DNA from: Bacillus sp. ISL-7
Lineage (GTDB): Bacteria; Bacillota; Bacilli; Bacillales_B; DSM-18226
Length of the DNA: 53,243 nt
Assembly (NCBI RefSeq): GCF_018613065.1
Contig: NZ_JAGGQW010000018.1
Span: 1 to 53,243 of the forward strand
Direction of reading: 5' to 3'
Positions 7,685 to 16,221 of the stretch are shown here, in pieces; position 1 is the first letter of the stretch, and each line of letters starts with the position of its first letter. Below the pieces are notes generated by a model. The model made no database searches, was not told where the DNA came from, and saw only the letters and a program-made list of their open reading frames with translations. Both the position numbers and the translations under genes were made by a program.

Positions 7685-9310
7685 ATGAACTTTGAAGTTA
7701 AATTATCAGTGCACGAAATTTTACAGAATAAACATTTTGCTCATGCAAAAGTAATAGCGGGGAAAGCTGGGCTTTTTCGGCTCGTTCGATGGGTTCATGT
7801 TCTGGAATTAACCTCTATCTCAAATCTTTTAAATGGAAATGAACTTATTCTTTCTACAGGCGTCGGATGGAAAGGGGATGAAGATGCTTTTAATTCATTA
7901 GTTCAACAGTCCATTGATTCCAATGCAGCTGGACTTTGCATTGAATTAGGACCGTATATATCTAAGATACCACAAGAAGTAATAGAATTAGCTGATACCC
8001 ATGATTTTCCATTAATTGTTTTCTCTACAGAAGTACGGTTTATTGATATTACACAAGAGATACATAGCCTCTTGATTAAAAAGCATTATCAAATCCTTTC
8101 TGATCTAGAAGAATATTCTAATAGGTTAAATCAAGTGCTTCTTTCCTCTAATCCTCAACAAAACATCTTGCAACTTTTACATGATCATTTAAAAATGACA
8201 GTATTTTATATTTCTAACCAAGGAAAAGTTCAAGTTATCTCTAAAAAAACACCAGATGAACAAGATAAAATGTTTCAACTTTTAAAAGATAATAAGATAC
8301 CTTTACATATGAACGTTGCTCACCAATCTGTACAAGCCTTGAATCAGACTTTTGCAGATCTATTCATCATTTCGGAATCGGAGGCCATTACGGAATTTGA
8401 ATCTCTAGTTTTAGACCGTAGTGCCATAGCTTTAGCTCAAAGCCTTTTACGCGAATTATACATCGAAGAACAAAGGAAAGCTAAAGAAGTGGAATGGGTT
8501 AGTTGTTGGCTTGATGGAGAGTATAGTCATGAACAAATTCATAGATACCTCTCCGAGCTGGAACCTAATCTCGAACCAAATGGATGTACTGTTTTGCTCT
8601 GTAAAGCCGATAATCTAGAAAAAATAATTTCAGAATTCACTTACTTAAAAGTATACTTTCGCTCTATTTTTGAACAACGAGGTATCTTCCTGTTATCTCA
8701 TATACAAAAAGGTCAGATAATTTTTATACTTCTCAATAGTTCGAAAACTAATGATTTCAAACGTAGGGTGCAAGAAGGAATAGATTGTTTGAAAAAATCC
8801 GAGTTTATAAAAAAACAGAAATTTTCCCAACTTGAATTTAGTGCAGGAAAATTTGTCAATAATTTAAGTCTTGTAAAAAATAGCTATCATACAGCAAAAG
8901 AAACATTAAATATCCGAGAAAAAATGCCGAATGAATTAATTAGTTATTTTTATGAGGATTTATATATTTTTCGTCTTGTGTTAGCAGCTAACGAACAAGG
9001 GGTTCTTTATGAATTCATCTCAGATTATATAGGATCTGTATTATTGCATGATCAACAGAACAATGGAGAGTTATTAAAAACATTAAAAATATATTTGCAA
9101 TGTAAGGGTGCCAAAAAAGAAACAGCTGAACAACTTCATATTGTTCGACAAACACTATATCATCGACTTGACAAATTGTATGAATTAATTGGAAGGGACT
9201 TCATGGATCCATATAAGCGTCAAGCAATTGAAGTGGCGATCTCAGCATATGAATATACCTCTGCGGCTAAGTCACCATATGAATATGCTTCTATACCTAA
9301 ATCATCATAA
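7685..9310 (+). CDS. PucR-family transcriptional regulator
   Basis: 541 residues from the ATG at 7685, preferred over the ATG at 7643 because AGAGGAAG (7671-7678) is spaced correctly only for the later one. Residues about 5-130 are the PucR N-terminal domain (SVHEILQNKHFAHAKVIAGK, LTSISNLLNGNELILSTGVG). The C-terminal region carries the PucR HTH (TLKIYLQCKGAKKETAEQLH then RQTLYHRLDKLYELIG). Relatives activate purine, proline or amino-acid catabolism. The next gene downstream is mmsA, so this protein is the first candidate to read the motif shared by the mmsA, AGCS and aldehyde-dehydrogenase promoters (inference). The C-terminus carries an imperfect 30-bp tandem repeat (9246-9305) coding for YEY-containing repeats. 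Confidence 0.88.
   Translation: MNFEVKLSVHEILQNKHFAHAKVIAGKAGLFRLVRWVHVLELTSISNLLNGNELILSTGVGWKGDEDAFNSLVQQSIDSNAAGLCIELGPYISKIPQEVIELADTHDFPLIVFSTEVRFIDITQEIHSLLIKKHYQILSDLEEYSNRLNQVLLSSNPQQNILQLLHDHLKMTVFYISNQGKVQVISKKTPDEQDKMFQLLKDNKIPLHMNVAHQSVQALNQTFADLFIISESEAITEFESLVLDRSAIALAQSLLRELYIEEQRKAKEVEWVSCWLDGEYSHEQIHRYLSELEPNLEPNGCTVLLCKADNLEKIISEFTYLKVYFRSIFEQRGIFLLSHIQKGQIIFILLNSSKTNDFKRRVQEGIDCLKKSEFIKKQKFSQLEFSAGKFVNNLSLVKNSYHTAKETLNIREKMPNELISYFYEDLYIFRLVLAANEQGVLYEFISDYIGSVLLHDQQNNGELLKTLKIYLQCKGAKKETAEQLHIVRQTLYHRLDKLYELIGRDFMDPYKRQAIEVAISAYEYTSAAKSPYEYASIPKSS
9246..9305 (+). repeat. Imperfect 30-bp tandem repeat at the 3' end of the PucR gene
   Basis: Two adjacent 30-bp units both starting CATATGAATAT agree at about 22 of 30 positions. 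They encode YEYTSAAKSP and YEYASIPKSS, the last residues of the protein. The unit length keeps the reading frame. Confidence 0.6.
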
Positions 9311-9317
9311 TCTACTG

Positions 9318-9344
9318 GAAACCCTCAATCTGGGTTTCTTTTTT
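9318..9344 (+). terminator. Terminator after the PucR gene
   Basis: GAAACCC and GGGTTTC with a 7-nt loop, then six T, starting 7 bp after the stop. Confidence 0.8.
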
Positions 9345-9410
9345 CATATATGACAACTTGTAAATAGTTTCGTACCGCATCAATCATAATGTAGAAAAAA
9401 ATTTCAGAAT

Positions 9411-9431
9411 ATTTTACACAGTGTCTAATGA
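9411..9431. promoter_or_regulatory. Shared operator motif, mmsA copy
   Basis: TTTTACACAGTGTCTAATGA (9412-9431). The centre ACACAGTGT is a near-dyad. The motif recurs at 12442 and 14550. It is 70 bp upstream of the mmsA start and just before a possible -10 element (TATAAT at about 9450). Confidence 0.6.
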
Positions 9432-9500
9432 TAGGGGTTTTTATAATAAATATAATGAACTCAAAGGATTGTTATTCTTTCAAAAATAGGAGGTTTTACA

Positions 9501-10958
9501 ATGGAGTTAACACAAACTGTGCAAACATTAAAGAACTATATCGGTGGGCAATGGGTAGAATCTACAAGTAAACAATTTGAAGAGGTACCGAACCCGGCAA
9601 CAGGAGAAGTAATAGCCCGTGTACCGATTTCCACTCGGGAAGATTTAGATAATGCTGTTGCGATTGCTAAAGAAGCATTCAAAACATGGAGAAAGGTTGC
9701 AGTGCCCAGGCGTGCTCGTATTTTATTCCGCTATCAACAACTATTAGTTGAAAACTGGAAGGAATTGGCGACGATCGTTACCTTAGAAAACGGAAAAAGT
9801 TATGAAGAAGCTTACGGTGAAGTCTTGCGTGGGATTGAATGTGTTGAATTTGCTGCCGGTGTACCCACTTTAATGATGGGACAGCAACTTCCGGATATTG
9901 CCACTGGTGTTGAGTCGGGTATGTATCGTTATCCTATCGGAGTAATCGGGGGAATCACGCCGTTTAACTTTCCTATGATGGTTCCATGCTGGATGTTCCC
10001 ACTCGCGATCGCATGTGGAAATACTTTTGTATTAAAACCATCAGAAAGAACACCGTTGTTGGCTAATCGTTTAGCTGAACTGTTTAAAGAAGCGGGTCTT
10101 CCTGATGGAGTATTAAATATTGTACATGGTGCACATGACGTTGTTAATGGCATTCTTGATAATGACGATGTGAAGGCTGTATCCTTCGTTGGTTCTCAAC
10201 CTGTGGCTGAGTATATATACAAAACAGCAGCAGCTAATGGCAAACGTGTACAAGCTCTTGCAGGAGCAAAAAATCACTCGATTGTCATGCCGGATGCAGA
10301 TTTAGACAATGCGGTAAACAATATTATTGGTGCTGCATTTGGATCTGCAGGTGAACGCTGTATGGCAGCTTCCGTTGTCGTTGCAGTTGGAGACGTTGCA
10401 GATGAATTAATAAGTCGACTTAAAACAGCAGCCGATAAAATTAAAATAGGAAACGGTATGGATGAAGGTGTATTCCTTGGACCAGTCATTCGTGAGTCAC
10501 AAAAAAAACGCACCATTAATTATATTGAAATTGGTGAAAATGAGGGCGCTTCTCTCATTCGAGATGGAAGAAATGATGCAGAGAATGAGCAAGGATACTT
10601 TATCGGACCTACAATCTTTGACCACGTGCATCCTGAAATGAAAATATGGCAAGATGAAATTTTTGCCCCTGTGTTATCGATTGTTCGAGTAGAAAGCTTA
10701 GAGGAAGCAATTGAACTTACAAATAAATCTGAGTTTGCAAATGGTGCATGTCTCTATACTGACAGTGCTAAATCCATTCGTGAATTCCGTGATGAAATTG
10801 ATGCGGGTATGCTTGGTGTTAATCTTGGAGTTCCTGCTCCTATGGCATTTTTCCCATTCTCTGGCTATAAGAAATCCTTCTATGGTGATCTTCATGCAAA
10901 TGGAAAAGATGGCGTAGAATTCTATACTCGCAAGAAAATGCTTACGGCTCGTTATTAA
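9501..10958 (+). CDS. mmsA: CoA-acylating methylmalonate/malonate-semialdehyde dehydrogenase
   Basis: 485 residues, family-typical. It oxidises malonate semialdehyde to acetyl-CoA, or methylmalonate semialdehyde to propionyl-CoA, with NAD and CoA and release of CO2. The ALDH fold is complete: [13 protein letters not shown] near residues 152-164, GERCMAAS with catalytic Cys287, and the C-terminal [19 protein letters not shown] typical of MmsA rather than NAD-only aldehyde dehydrogenases. The RBS AGGAGG lies 6 nt upstream. It is followed 29 bp later by an omega-aminotransferase gene, the standard pairing for beta-alanine degradation: the aminotransferase makes malonate semialdehyde and MmsA consumes it. 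Valine or inositol degradation would need partner genes not seen here. Confidence 0.93.
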   Translation: MELTQTVQTLKNYIGGQWVESTSKQFEEVPNPATGEVIARVPISTREDLDNAVAIAKEAFKTWRKVAVPRRARILFRYQQLLVENWKELATIVTLENGKSYEEAYGEVLRGIECVEFAAGVPTLMMGQQLPDIATGVESGMYRYPIGVIGGITPFNFPMMVPCWMFPLAIACGNTFVLKPSERTPLLANRLAELFKEAGLPDGVLNIVHGAHDVVNGILDNDDVKAVSFVGSQPVAEYIYKTAAANGKRVQALAGAKNHSIVMPDADLDNAVNNIIGAAFGSAGERCMAASVVVAVGDVADELISRLKTAADKIKIGNGMDEGVFLGPVIRESQKKRTINYIEIGENEGASLIRDGRNDAENEQGYFIGPTIFDHVHPEMKIWQDEIFAPVLSIVRVESLEEAIELTNKSEFANGACLYTDSAKSIREFRDEIDAGMLGVNLGVPAPMAFFPFSGYKKSFYGDLHANGKDGVEFYTRKKMLTARY

Positions 10959-10987
10959 AAAAGTGATGTATAACCATAAAGGATAGA

Positions 10988-12343
10988 ATGGGGTTGATGA
11001 TTGTGCAAGCCACAGAACAAACACAAAGTTTGCAAAAAACAGATGAAAAGTACCTTTGGCACGCGATGAGAGGAGCGGTGCCTAATCCATCGAATTTAAT
11101 TATCACAAAGGCAGAAGGGGCATGGGTGACGGATATCGAAGGTAATCGTTATTTAGACGGTATGTCAGGCCTCTGGTGTGTAAATGTTGGGTATGGTCGA
11201 AAAGAGCTGGCTCAAGCAGCCTATGAACAATTATTGGAGATGCCTTATTTCCCTTTATCTCAAAGTCATATCCCTGCGATTCAATTAGCAGAAAAGTTAA
11301 ACGAATGGCTTGGTGATGATTACGTCATTTTCTTCTCGAATAGCGGGTCCGAAGCAAACGAAACAGCATTTAAAATTGCCCGTCAGTATCATCAGCAAAA
11401 AGGGGATAATGGTCGTATTAAGTTTATTTCACGCTATCGTGCTTACCACGGTAATTCAATGGGAGCGCTAGCTGCAACCGGTCAAGCGCAACGAAAGTAT
11501 AAGTATGAACCATTAGGTCAAGGATTTCTACATGTAGCACCACCAGATACGTACCGTAATCCAGATGATGTTCATACACTGAAAAGTGCCGAAGAAATTG
11601 ATCGTGTCATGACATGGGAATTAAGCCAAACAGTGGCGGGTGTCATTATGGAGCCTATTATTACGGGTGGAGGGGTTTTAATGCCGCCTGATGGATATAT
11701 GGCAAAAGTAAAAGAAATCTGCGAGAAGCATGGGGCACTCTTGATTTCTGATGAGGTCATTTGTGGATTTGGCCGAACAGGTAAACCGTTTGGGTTTATG
11801 AACTATGGAGTAAAGCCGGATATTATTACGATGGCTAAAGGTCTAACAAGTGGATATCTTCCTCTTTCAGCGACAGCCGTTAAAAGGGAGATTTATGAAG
11901 CTTATGTAGGCAGTGATGATTATGATCGCTTCCGCCATGTGAATACGTTTGGAGGAAATCCTGCTGCTTGCGCCCTGGCTTTGAAGAACCTAGAAATTAT
12001 GGAGAATGAGAAGCTCATTGAACGCTCCAGAGAATTAGGTGAACGACTGTTAGGTGAACTAGAGGATATAAAGGAGCATCCAAACGTAGGGGATGTTCGC
12101 GGAAAAGGTCTTCTTTTAGGTATTGAACTAGTGGAAGATAAGCAAACAAAAGAGCCAGCTAGGATTGAAAAGATGAACAAAGTCATCAGTCTTTGTAAAC
12201 AAAAAGGTCTAATTATTGGTAAAAATGGGGACACCGTTGTGGGATATAATAATATTTTGCAACTTTCTCCTCCATTAAGCATTACAGAAGATGACTTTAC
12301 TTTTATTGTTAAAACGTTAAAAGAAAGCATTTTTCAATTGTAG
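10988..12343 (+). CDS. Class III omega-aminotransferase (beta-alanine:pyruvate type)
   Basis: 451 residues. PLP-dependent transfer of a terminal amino group, probably from beta-alanine to pyruvate, giving malonate semialdehyde and L-alanine (substrate inferred from the mmsA pairing). Seen: SNSGSEANETAFKIAR near residue 117, the PLP-ring Asp255 in ISDEVICGFGRTG, Lys284 in ITMAKGLTSGY, and HVNTFGGNPAACA. The start at 10988 has AAAGGA 4 nt upstream; ATG at 10997 is an alternative. The L-alanine product would be reconverted to pyruvate by the alanine dehydrogenase encoded at 22091. Taurine, gamma-aminobutyrate or putrescine are other possible substrates for this class. Confidence 0.9.
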   Translation: MGLMIVQATEQTQSLQKTDEKYLWHAMRGAVPNPSNLIITKAEGAWVTDIEGNRYLDGMSGLWCVNVGYGRKELAQAAYEQLLEMPYFPLSQSHIPAIQLAEKLNEWLGDDYVIFFSNSGSEANETAFKIARQYHQQKGDNGRIKFISRYRAYHGNSMGALAATGQAQRKYKYEPLGQGFLHVAPPDTYRNPDDVHTLKSAEEIDRVMTWELSQTVAGVIMEPIITGGGVLMPPDGYMAKVKEICEKHGALLISDEVICGFGRTGKPFGFMNYGVKPDIITMAKGLTSGYLPLSATAVKREIYEAYVGSDDYDRFRHVNTFGGNPAACALALKNLEIMENEKLIERSRELGERLLGELEDIKEHPNVGDVRGKGLLLGIELVEDKQTKEPARIEKMNKVISLCKQKGLIIGKNGDTVVGYNNILQLSPPLSITEDDFTFIVKTLKESIFQL

Positions 12344-12371
12344 TTAATTAGCCGTGAAACATATGCATCAA

Positions 12372-12400
12372 AACGATGGGGGCTGCCCCATCGTTTGTCA
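12372..12400 (+). terminator. Terminator after mmsA-aminotransferase
   Basis: AACGATGGGG, loop GCTG, CCCCATCGTT: a perfect 10-bp stem, followed by a weak T-rich tail. Confidence 0.7.
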
Positions 12401-12441
12401 TTTCTTAACATAATATTAATGTAAAATTAATAGATATCAAT

Positions 12442-12462
12442 ATTTAACACTGTGTCTAGTGT
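12442..12462. promoter_or_regulatory. Shared operator motif, AGCS copy
   Basis: ATTTAACACTGTGTCTAGTG aligns without gaps to the mmsA copy. The centre ACACTGTGT is a perfect 9-bp dyad. AATTAATAGATAT begins 17 bp before it, as also seen (13 bp before) at the aldehyde-dehydrogenase promoter. Confidence 0.6.
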
Positions 12463-12649
12463 TCACTTTTTGAATATACATTATATTTAGATAAAAGAAG
12501 TAACCACTTATCTACTGCATTTCGATTCGAAAGAAGAAACACCGATACATATCGTGATCGGATAGAATATAGGTGTTTTTTAGAGTCAGTCTTTTCATGC
12601 AGAATGAGTAGTTACAAATAGTGATATGTTTCTAACCTAACAACTAGAT

Positions 12650-12665
12650 TGGAGAGCGCTTACAA
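12650..12665 (-). promoter_or_regulatory. Possible CcpA cre site
   Basis: On the minus strand TTGTAAGCGCTCTCCA keeps the TGWAANCG half and the central GCGC of the cre consensus, and departs from it near the other end. Its location upstream of an amino-acid symporter fits catabolite control. Confidence 0.4.
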
Positions 12666-12894
12666 AAGGGACAGGTGAAATTGAAATTTCATGATAGTAT
12701 TGGAGGGGTGGTAAAGTTCTAGTTTTTAGATTTATTACAAATGATATTTTTTAAAGTAAAAATTAAATCACATATCTTTATTAAGACACAATGTTATAAT
12801 CCTTTTTTAATATCGAATAATTTCTGAATATTACGTCTCTTGGTTTTGAATATGAATACCCGTTAAAAGTTTATCATTGAACAGGGGGATTTCG

Positions 12895-14376
12895 ATGAGT
12901 GAGATTATTAATTGGTTAAATGGTTATGTTTGGAGTTCAGTATTAGTTTATTTGATCCTAGGATTAGGGCTGATTTATACAATTCTTACACGTTTTGTAC
13001 AAGTAAGGTTCTTTAAAGAGATGATTAGGCTAGTTTTTGAGGGCGGAGATTCAAAGGCTGGAGTAAAATCTTTCCAATCATTAGCTATGTCATTGGGAAG
13101 TAGAATTGGTGTCGGTAATGTAGCAGGGGTAGCTACAGCGATTTCATTAGGAGGACCAGGTGCAGTTTTCTGGATGTGGATTGCAGCGTTTTTCGGGAGT
13201 GCTATTTCGTTCATCGAAATAACTCTTACTCAAGTATATAAAAGAAAAATTGATGGTGAGTACAGAGGGGGGACTCCTTATTATATTGAAAAGGGATTAA
13301 ACCTAAGGTGGTTTGCCATTGTATCGGCACTCATAACATTGGTTGTCATGAGTATTCTATGGCCAGGAGTACAAGCCAATACAGTTGCATTAGCGATGCA
13401 AGACGCTTTTGGAATATCACCAGCCATAACTGGAATCATCGTGGTGATTCTACTAGGAGCTATTATTTTTGGCGGTGTTAAGAGAATTGCAAAATTTGCT
13501 GAGATCATCGTTCCATTTATGGCTCTTGGTTACGTCATCGTTTGCTTGATCACTCTTACTTTAAATTATGAAAACATACCAAGTGTTATGTCCTTAATTT
13601 TTACTAGTGCCTTTAATTTAAATGCGACTTTTGGAGGATTAATAGGTTCGGCGATTGCTTGGGGAGTTCAAAGAGGAATTTATGCAACTGGAGCTGGTTT
13701 AGGTAGTGAAACGTTTGAATCTGGTGCCGCAGAGGTATCGCATCCAGCAAAACAAGGTTTAGTTCAATCACTTTCTGTTTACATTGATACCTTTTTGATC
13801 TGTACTTCAACGGCATTTATGATTCTAATTACAGGAATGTATGATGTGAAACCACAAGGGATGGAGCCTATTACGAATAAGCTTGGTGACGTAGCACCAT
13901 CTCTTTATACACAGCTCGCGGTTGATTCTGTTTTTCCTAAATTTGGTGCGCCTTTTCTTGCTCTTGCGCTGTTATTCTTCTGTTTTACAACACTAGTGTC
14001 TTATTATTATAAGGCAGAGACAAACCTTGCCTTTCTTAGACATAATTTAAGAATAAAATCAACGTGGACCAATCATGTATTGAAAGTTTTCTTACTGGTC
14101 ACTGTCATATATGGTAGTGTTAAAACAGCTGATACAATGTGGGCGATCGGGGATTTAGGTACGGGGGCCATGGCTTGGGTAAACCTTACAGTTATTTTTC
14201 TCCTTACAAAGCCGGCATTAAAAGTATTAAAGGACTATGAGACTCAGAAAAAGGCAGGGAAAAATCCTGTATTTGATCCTGTAAAGTTAGGGATTAAAGG
14301 AGCAGACTTTTGGGAAAATGAATATCAGGAAATCAAACAAGATATACCAAAAGAAAGTAAGACTATATCAATGTAG
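12895..14376 (+). CDS. AGCS-family alanine/glycine:cation symporter
   Basis: 493 residues from the ATG at 12895, with AGGGGG 6 nt upstream; the upstream in-frame TTG (12877) has no RBS. Sodium- or proton-coupled uptake of alanine or related small amino acids. Family marks include SLGSRIGVGNVAGVATAISL, GGPGAVFWMWIAAFFGSA, the conserved RGGTPYYIEKGL, and ATGAGLGSETFESGAAEVSHP. About ten membrane segments. Between an apparent beta-alanine pathway and a D-amino-acid-oxidising operon, it probably imports a substrate of one of them, and it shares their operator motif. Confidence 0.92.
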   Translation: MSEIINWLNGYVWSSVLVYLILGLGLIYTILTRFVQVRFFKEMIRLVFEGGDSKAGVKSFQSLAMSLGSRIGVGNVAGVATAISLGGPGAVFWMWIAAFFGSAISFIEITLTQVYKRKIDGEYRGGTPYYIEKGLNLRWFAIVSALITLVVMSILWPGVQANTVALAMQDAFGISPAITGIIVVILLGAIIFGGVKRIAKFAEIIVPFMALGYVIVCLITLTLNYENIPSVMSLIFTSAFNLNATFGGLIGSAIAWGVQRGIYATGAGLGSETFESGAAEVSHPAKQGLVQSLSVYIDTFLICTSTAFMILITGMYDVKPQGMEPITNKLGDVAPSLYTQLAVDSVFPKFGAPFLALALLFFCFTTLVSYYYKAETNLAFLRHNLRIKSTWTNHVLKVFLLVTVIYGSVKTADTMWAIGDLGTGAMAWVNLTVIFLLTKPALKVLKDYETQKKAGKNPVFDPVKLGIKGADFWENEYQEIKQDIPKESKTISM

Positions 14377-14419
14377 AAGTAGTTCAAAGAAAATGACATA
14401 TTAAAATGAAGTTGATTTT

Positions 14420-14458
14420 GAACAGACGTTTCTTTGAAGCGAATCTGTTCTTTTTTTT
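14420..14458 (+). terminator. Terminator after the AGCS gene
   Basis: GAACAGA/TCTGTTC outer stem with an inner CGTTTC/GAAGCG stem, then eight T. Confidence 0.85.
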
Positions 14459-14523
14459 GTGCATTATACTTCAAGATTCCAAATGAGAGGACAGTGTGAC
14501 TATAAAAGACCGATTTAGTTCAA

Positions 14524-14570
14524 GTAGTGTCTAATCAATTAATAGATATATTTTACACACTGTCCAATGA
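14524..14570. promoter_or_regulatory. Shared operator motif (full copy plus half copy), aldehyde dehydrogenase operon
   Basis: TTTTACACACTGTCCAATGA (14551-14570) differs from the mmsA copy at two positions. An extra right half, AGTGTCTAATC, lies at 14526-14536, and AATTAATAGATAT (14537-14549) lies between them. It is about 94 bp before the operon's first start codon. Confidence 0.6.
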
Positions 14571-14663
14571 AGAACATCAAGACCTGATGTATCTTTAAAT
14601 CAGTTGGTATTTACAAAATTCTTAATTTTACAATTTGTATAAATGGATGAAGAGGTGATCGTA

Positions 14664-16184
14664 ATGATTTTAGAAAAAGCAGATATTGAATCCGTTTTAA
14701 TTAGCAAAAATACTACTCAAAAAATGTACATAAATGGCGAGTGGGTATTAAGTGAAACAAATCAAACAAGAGAAATTATTAATCCTGCAAATGGAGAGGT
14801 AATTGGAACCGTAACTGAGGGATCAACAGAGGATGCTAAAAAGGCAATTGAAGCTGCACGAAAGGCATTTTATGTTAATGGGTGGATGAATAGCAGAGCC
14901 AGACACCGTGCGGAACTTCTCCTTCAAATATCCAATAAATTGGAAGAAAGAAAAGAAGAATTAGCTTATTTGGATACATTGAATAATGGAAAAACATTAA
15001 GAGAGTCATTGGGTGACGTTGAAGATGCTGTAAACCAATTACGTTATTATGCAGGGTTAGCAACAAAGCCGCATGGTCAGACCTATGATGTTCCGGATGA
15101 CATCCAAGCAATGGTTGTCCGTGAACCGATCGGTGTTGTGGGGCTAATCGTTCCATGGAACTACCCGTTAGTTATGGCAAACCAAAAAATTGCTGCCGCC
15201 CTTGCTGCAGGTTGTACAGTGATTGTGAAACCAGCACAACAGACACCACTTTCTGTCATTCGCTTATTTGAGATTATTGATGAAGTAGGATTTCCGCCTG
15301 GTGTCGTTAACCTAGTATTGGGTCCTGGAAGTAAAGTTGGGGCAGAATTAGTGTCCAATCCTGATGTCGATAAAATTTCCTTTACCGGTGGTACTGATAC
15401 AGGCATTAGGTTAATGAAATCGGCAGCAGATACAGTGAAAAAGATTAGTTTAGAATTAGGTGGAAAATCCCCTAATATTGTCTTTGCTGATGCAGATTTT
15501 GAAACAGCAGTTGATTATGCATTGTATGCTATTTTTGCCAATCAAGGCCAAGTATGTTCAGCAGGCTCACGTTTATTGCTAGAAGAAAGTCTGTATGAAA
15601 AGTTTGTGCCTGAATTAGTCAAACGTGCCAAGATGATTAAAGTAGGTCCAGGTTGGGTAGAAGGTGTTGAAATGGGACCACTGGTTTCGGAAGACCATAT
15701 GAACACCGTGCTTGACTATATCGAGATTGGAAAAAATGAAGGAGCTACCTTGCTTTGTGGAGGCAATCGAATGGTCGAGGGTGATTTTGGAAAGGGTTAT
15801 TTTGTTGAGCCAACTATCTTTGGAGATACAACACCTGACATGAGAATTGTTCAGGAAGAGATCTTTGGTCCGGTTTTAGTCATTCAAACCTTCAAAACAG
15901 AAGAGGAAGCCATTGAATTAGCAAATGGTACAGTTTTTGGTTTGGCTGGTGCTGTGTTCTCGAATGATGGCGCTAAAGCACATCGTGTGATACGCCAATT
16001 ACGTGCAGGGATTACATGGATTAATACGTATCATCCAACCTTTAATGAAGCGCCTTGGGGCGGGTACAAGCAAAGTGGAATTGGCAGAGACTTGGGAACA
16101 TATGGTTTTGAAGAGTATCTAGAAACGAAGCAAATCAACGTAAACCTTAAAGTAGAACCATCAGGTTTTTTTGAGGGGAAATAG
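14664..16184 (+). CDS. NAD(P)-dependent aldehyde dehydrogenase (2-oxoglutarate-semialdehyde type by context)
   Basis: 506 residues from the ATG at 14664, chosen because AGAGGTGAT (14650-14658) fits it; the ATG at 14643 has no RBS. Complete ALDH: VPWNYPLVMANQKIAAAL, ELGGKSPNIVFADADFE (Glu264) and ANQGQVCSAGSR (catalytic Cys298). The closest resemblance I recognise is betaine-aldehyde dehydrogenase (GbsA). Context points elsewhere: it opens an operon with a DAO-type subunit and a DHDPS-family lyase, where the expected aldehyde would be 2-oxoglutarate semialdehyde, oxidised to 2-oxoglutarate. Betaine aldehyde or an aminoaldehyde remains possible. Confidence 0.9.
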   Translation: MILEKADIESVLISKNTTQKMYINGEWVLSETNQTREIINPANGEVIGTVTEGSTEDAKKAIEAARKAFYVNGWMNSRARHRAELLLQISNKLEERKEELAYLDTLNNGKTLRESLGDVEDAVNQLRYYAGLATKPHGQTYDVPDDIQAMVVREPIGVVGLIVPWNYPLVMANQKIAAALAAGCTVIVKPAQQTPLSVIRLFEIIDEVGFPPGVVNLVLGPGSKVGAELVSNPDVDKISFTGGTDTGIRLMKSAADTVKKISLELGGKSPNIVFADADFETAVDYALYAIFANQGQVCSAGSRLLLEESLYEKFVPELVKRAKMIKVGPGWVEGVEMGPLVSEDHMNTVLDYIEIGKNEGATLLCGGNRMVEGDFGKGYFVEPTIFGDTTPDMRIVQEEIFGPVLVIQTFKTEEEAIELANGTVFGLAGAVFSNDGAKAHRVIRQLRAGITWINTYHPTFNEAPWGGYKQSGIGRDLGTYGFEEYLETKQINVNLKVEPSGFFEGK

Positions 16185-16221
16185 CAGTTTAGAAACCATA
16201 TTTTCTTAGAGGGGATTACAA

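Larger units (their letters stand above)
12401..12894. other. Regulatory spacer ahead of the AGCS symporter
   Basis: 494 bp without a gene. It holds the module AATTAATAGATAT (12425-12437), the shared operator (12442-12462) and a cre-like site (12650-12665). The remaining AT-rich sequence has no readable ORF. The length suggests a long 5' leader or an upstream promoter. Confidence 0.55.

Noticed and set aside
14664..16184. Betaine aldehyde dehydrogenase of a choline-to-betaine pathway
   Set aside because: The protein resembles GbsA, but no choline dehydrogenase (gbsB-type) or GbsR is next to it and the operon partners point to amino-acid oxidation; retained only as an alternative.
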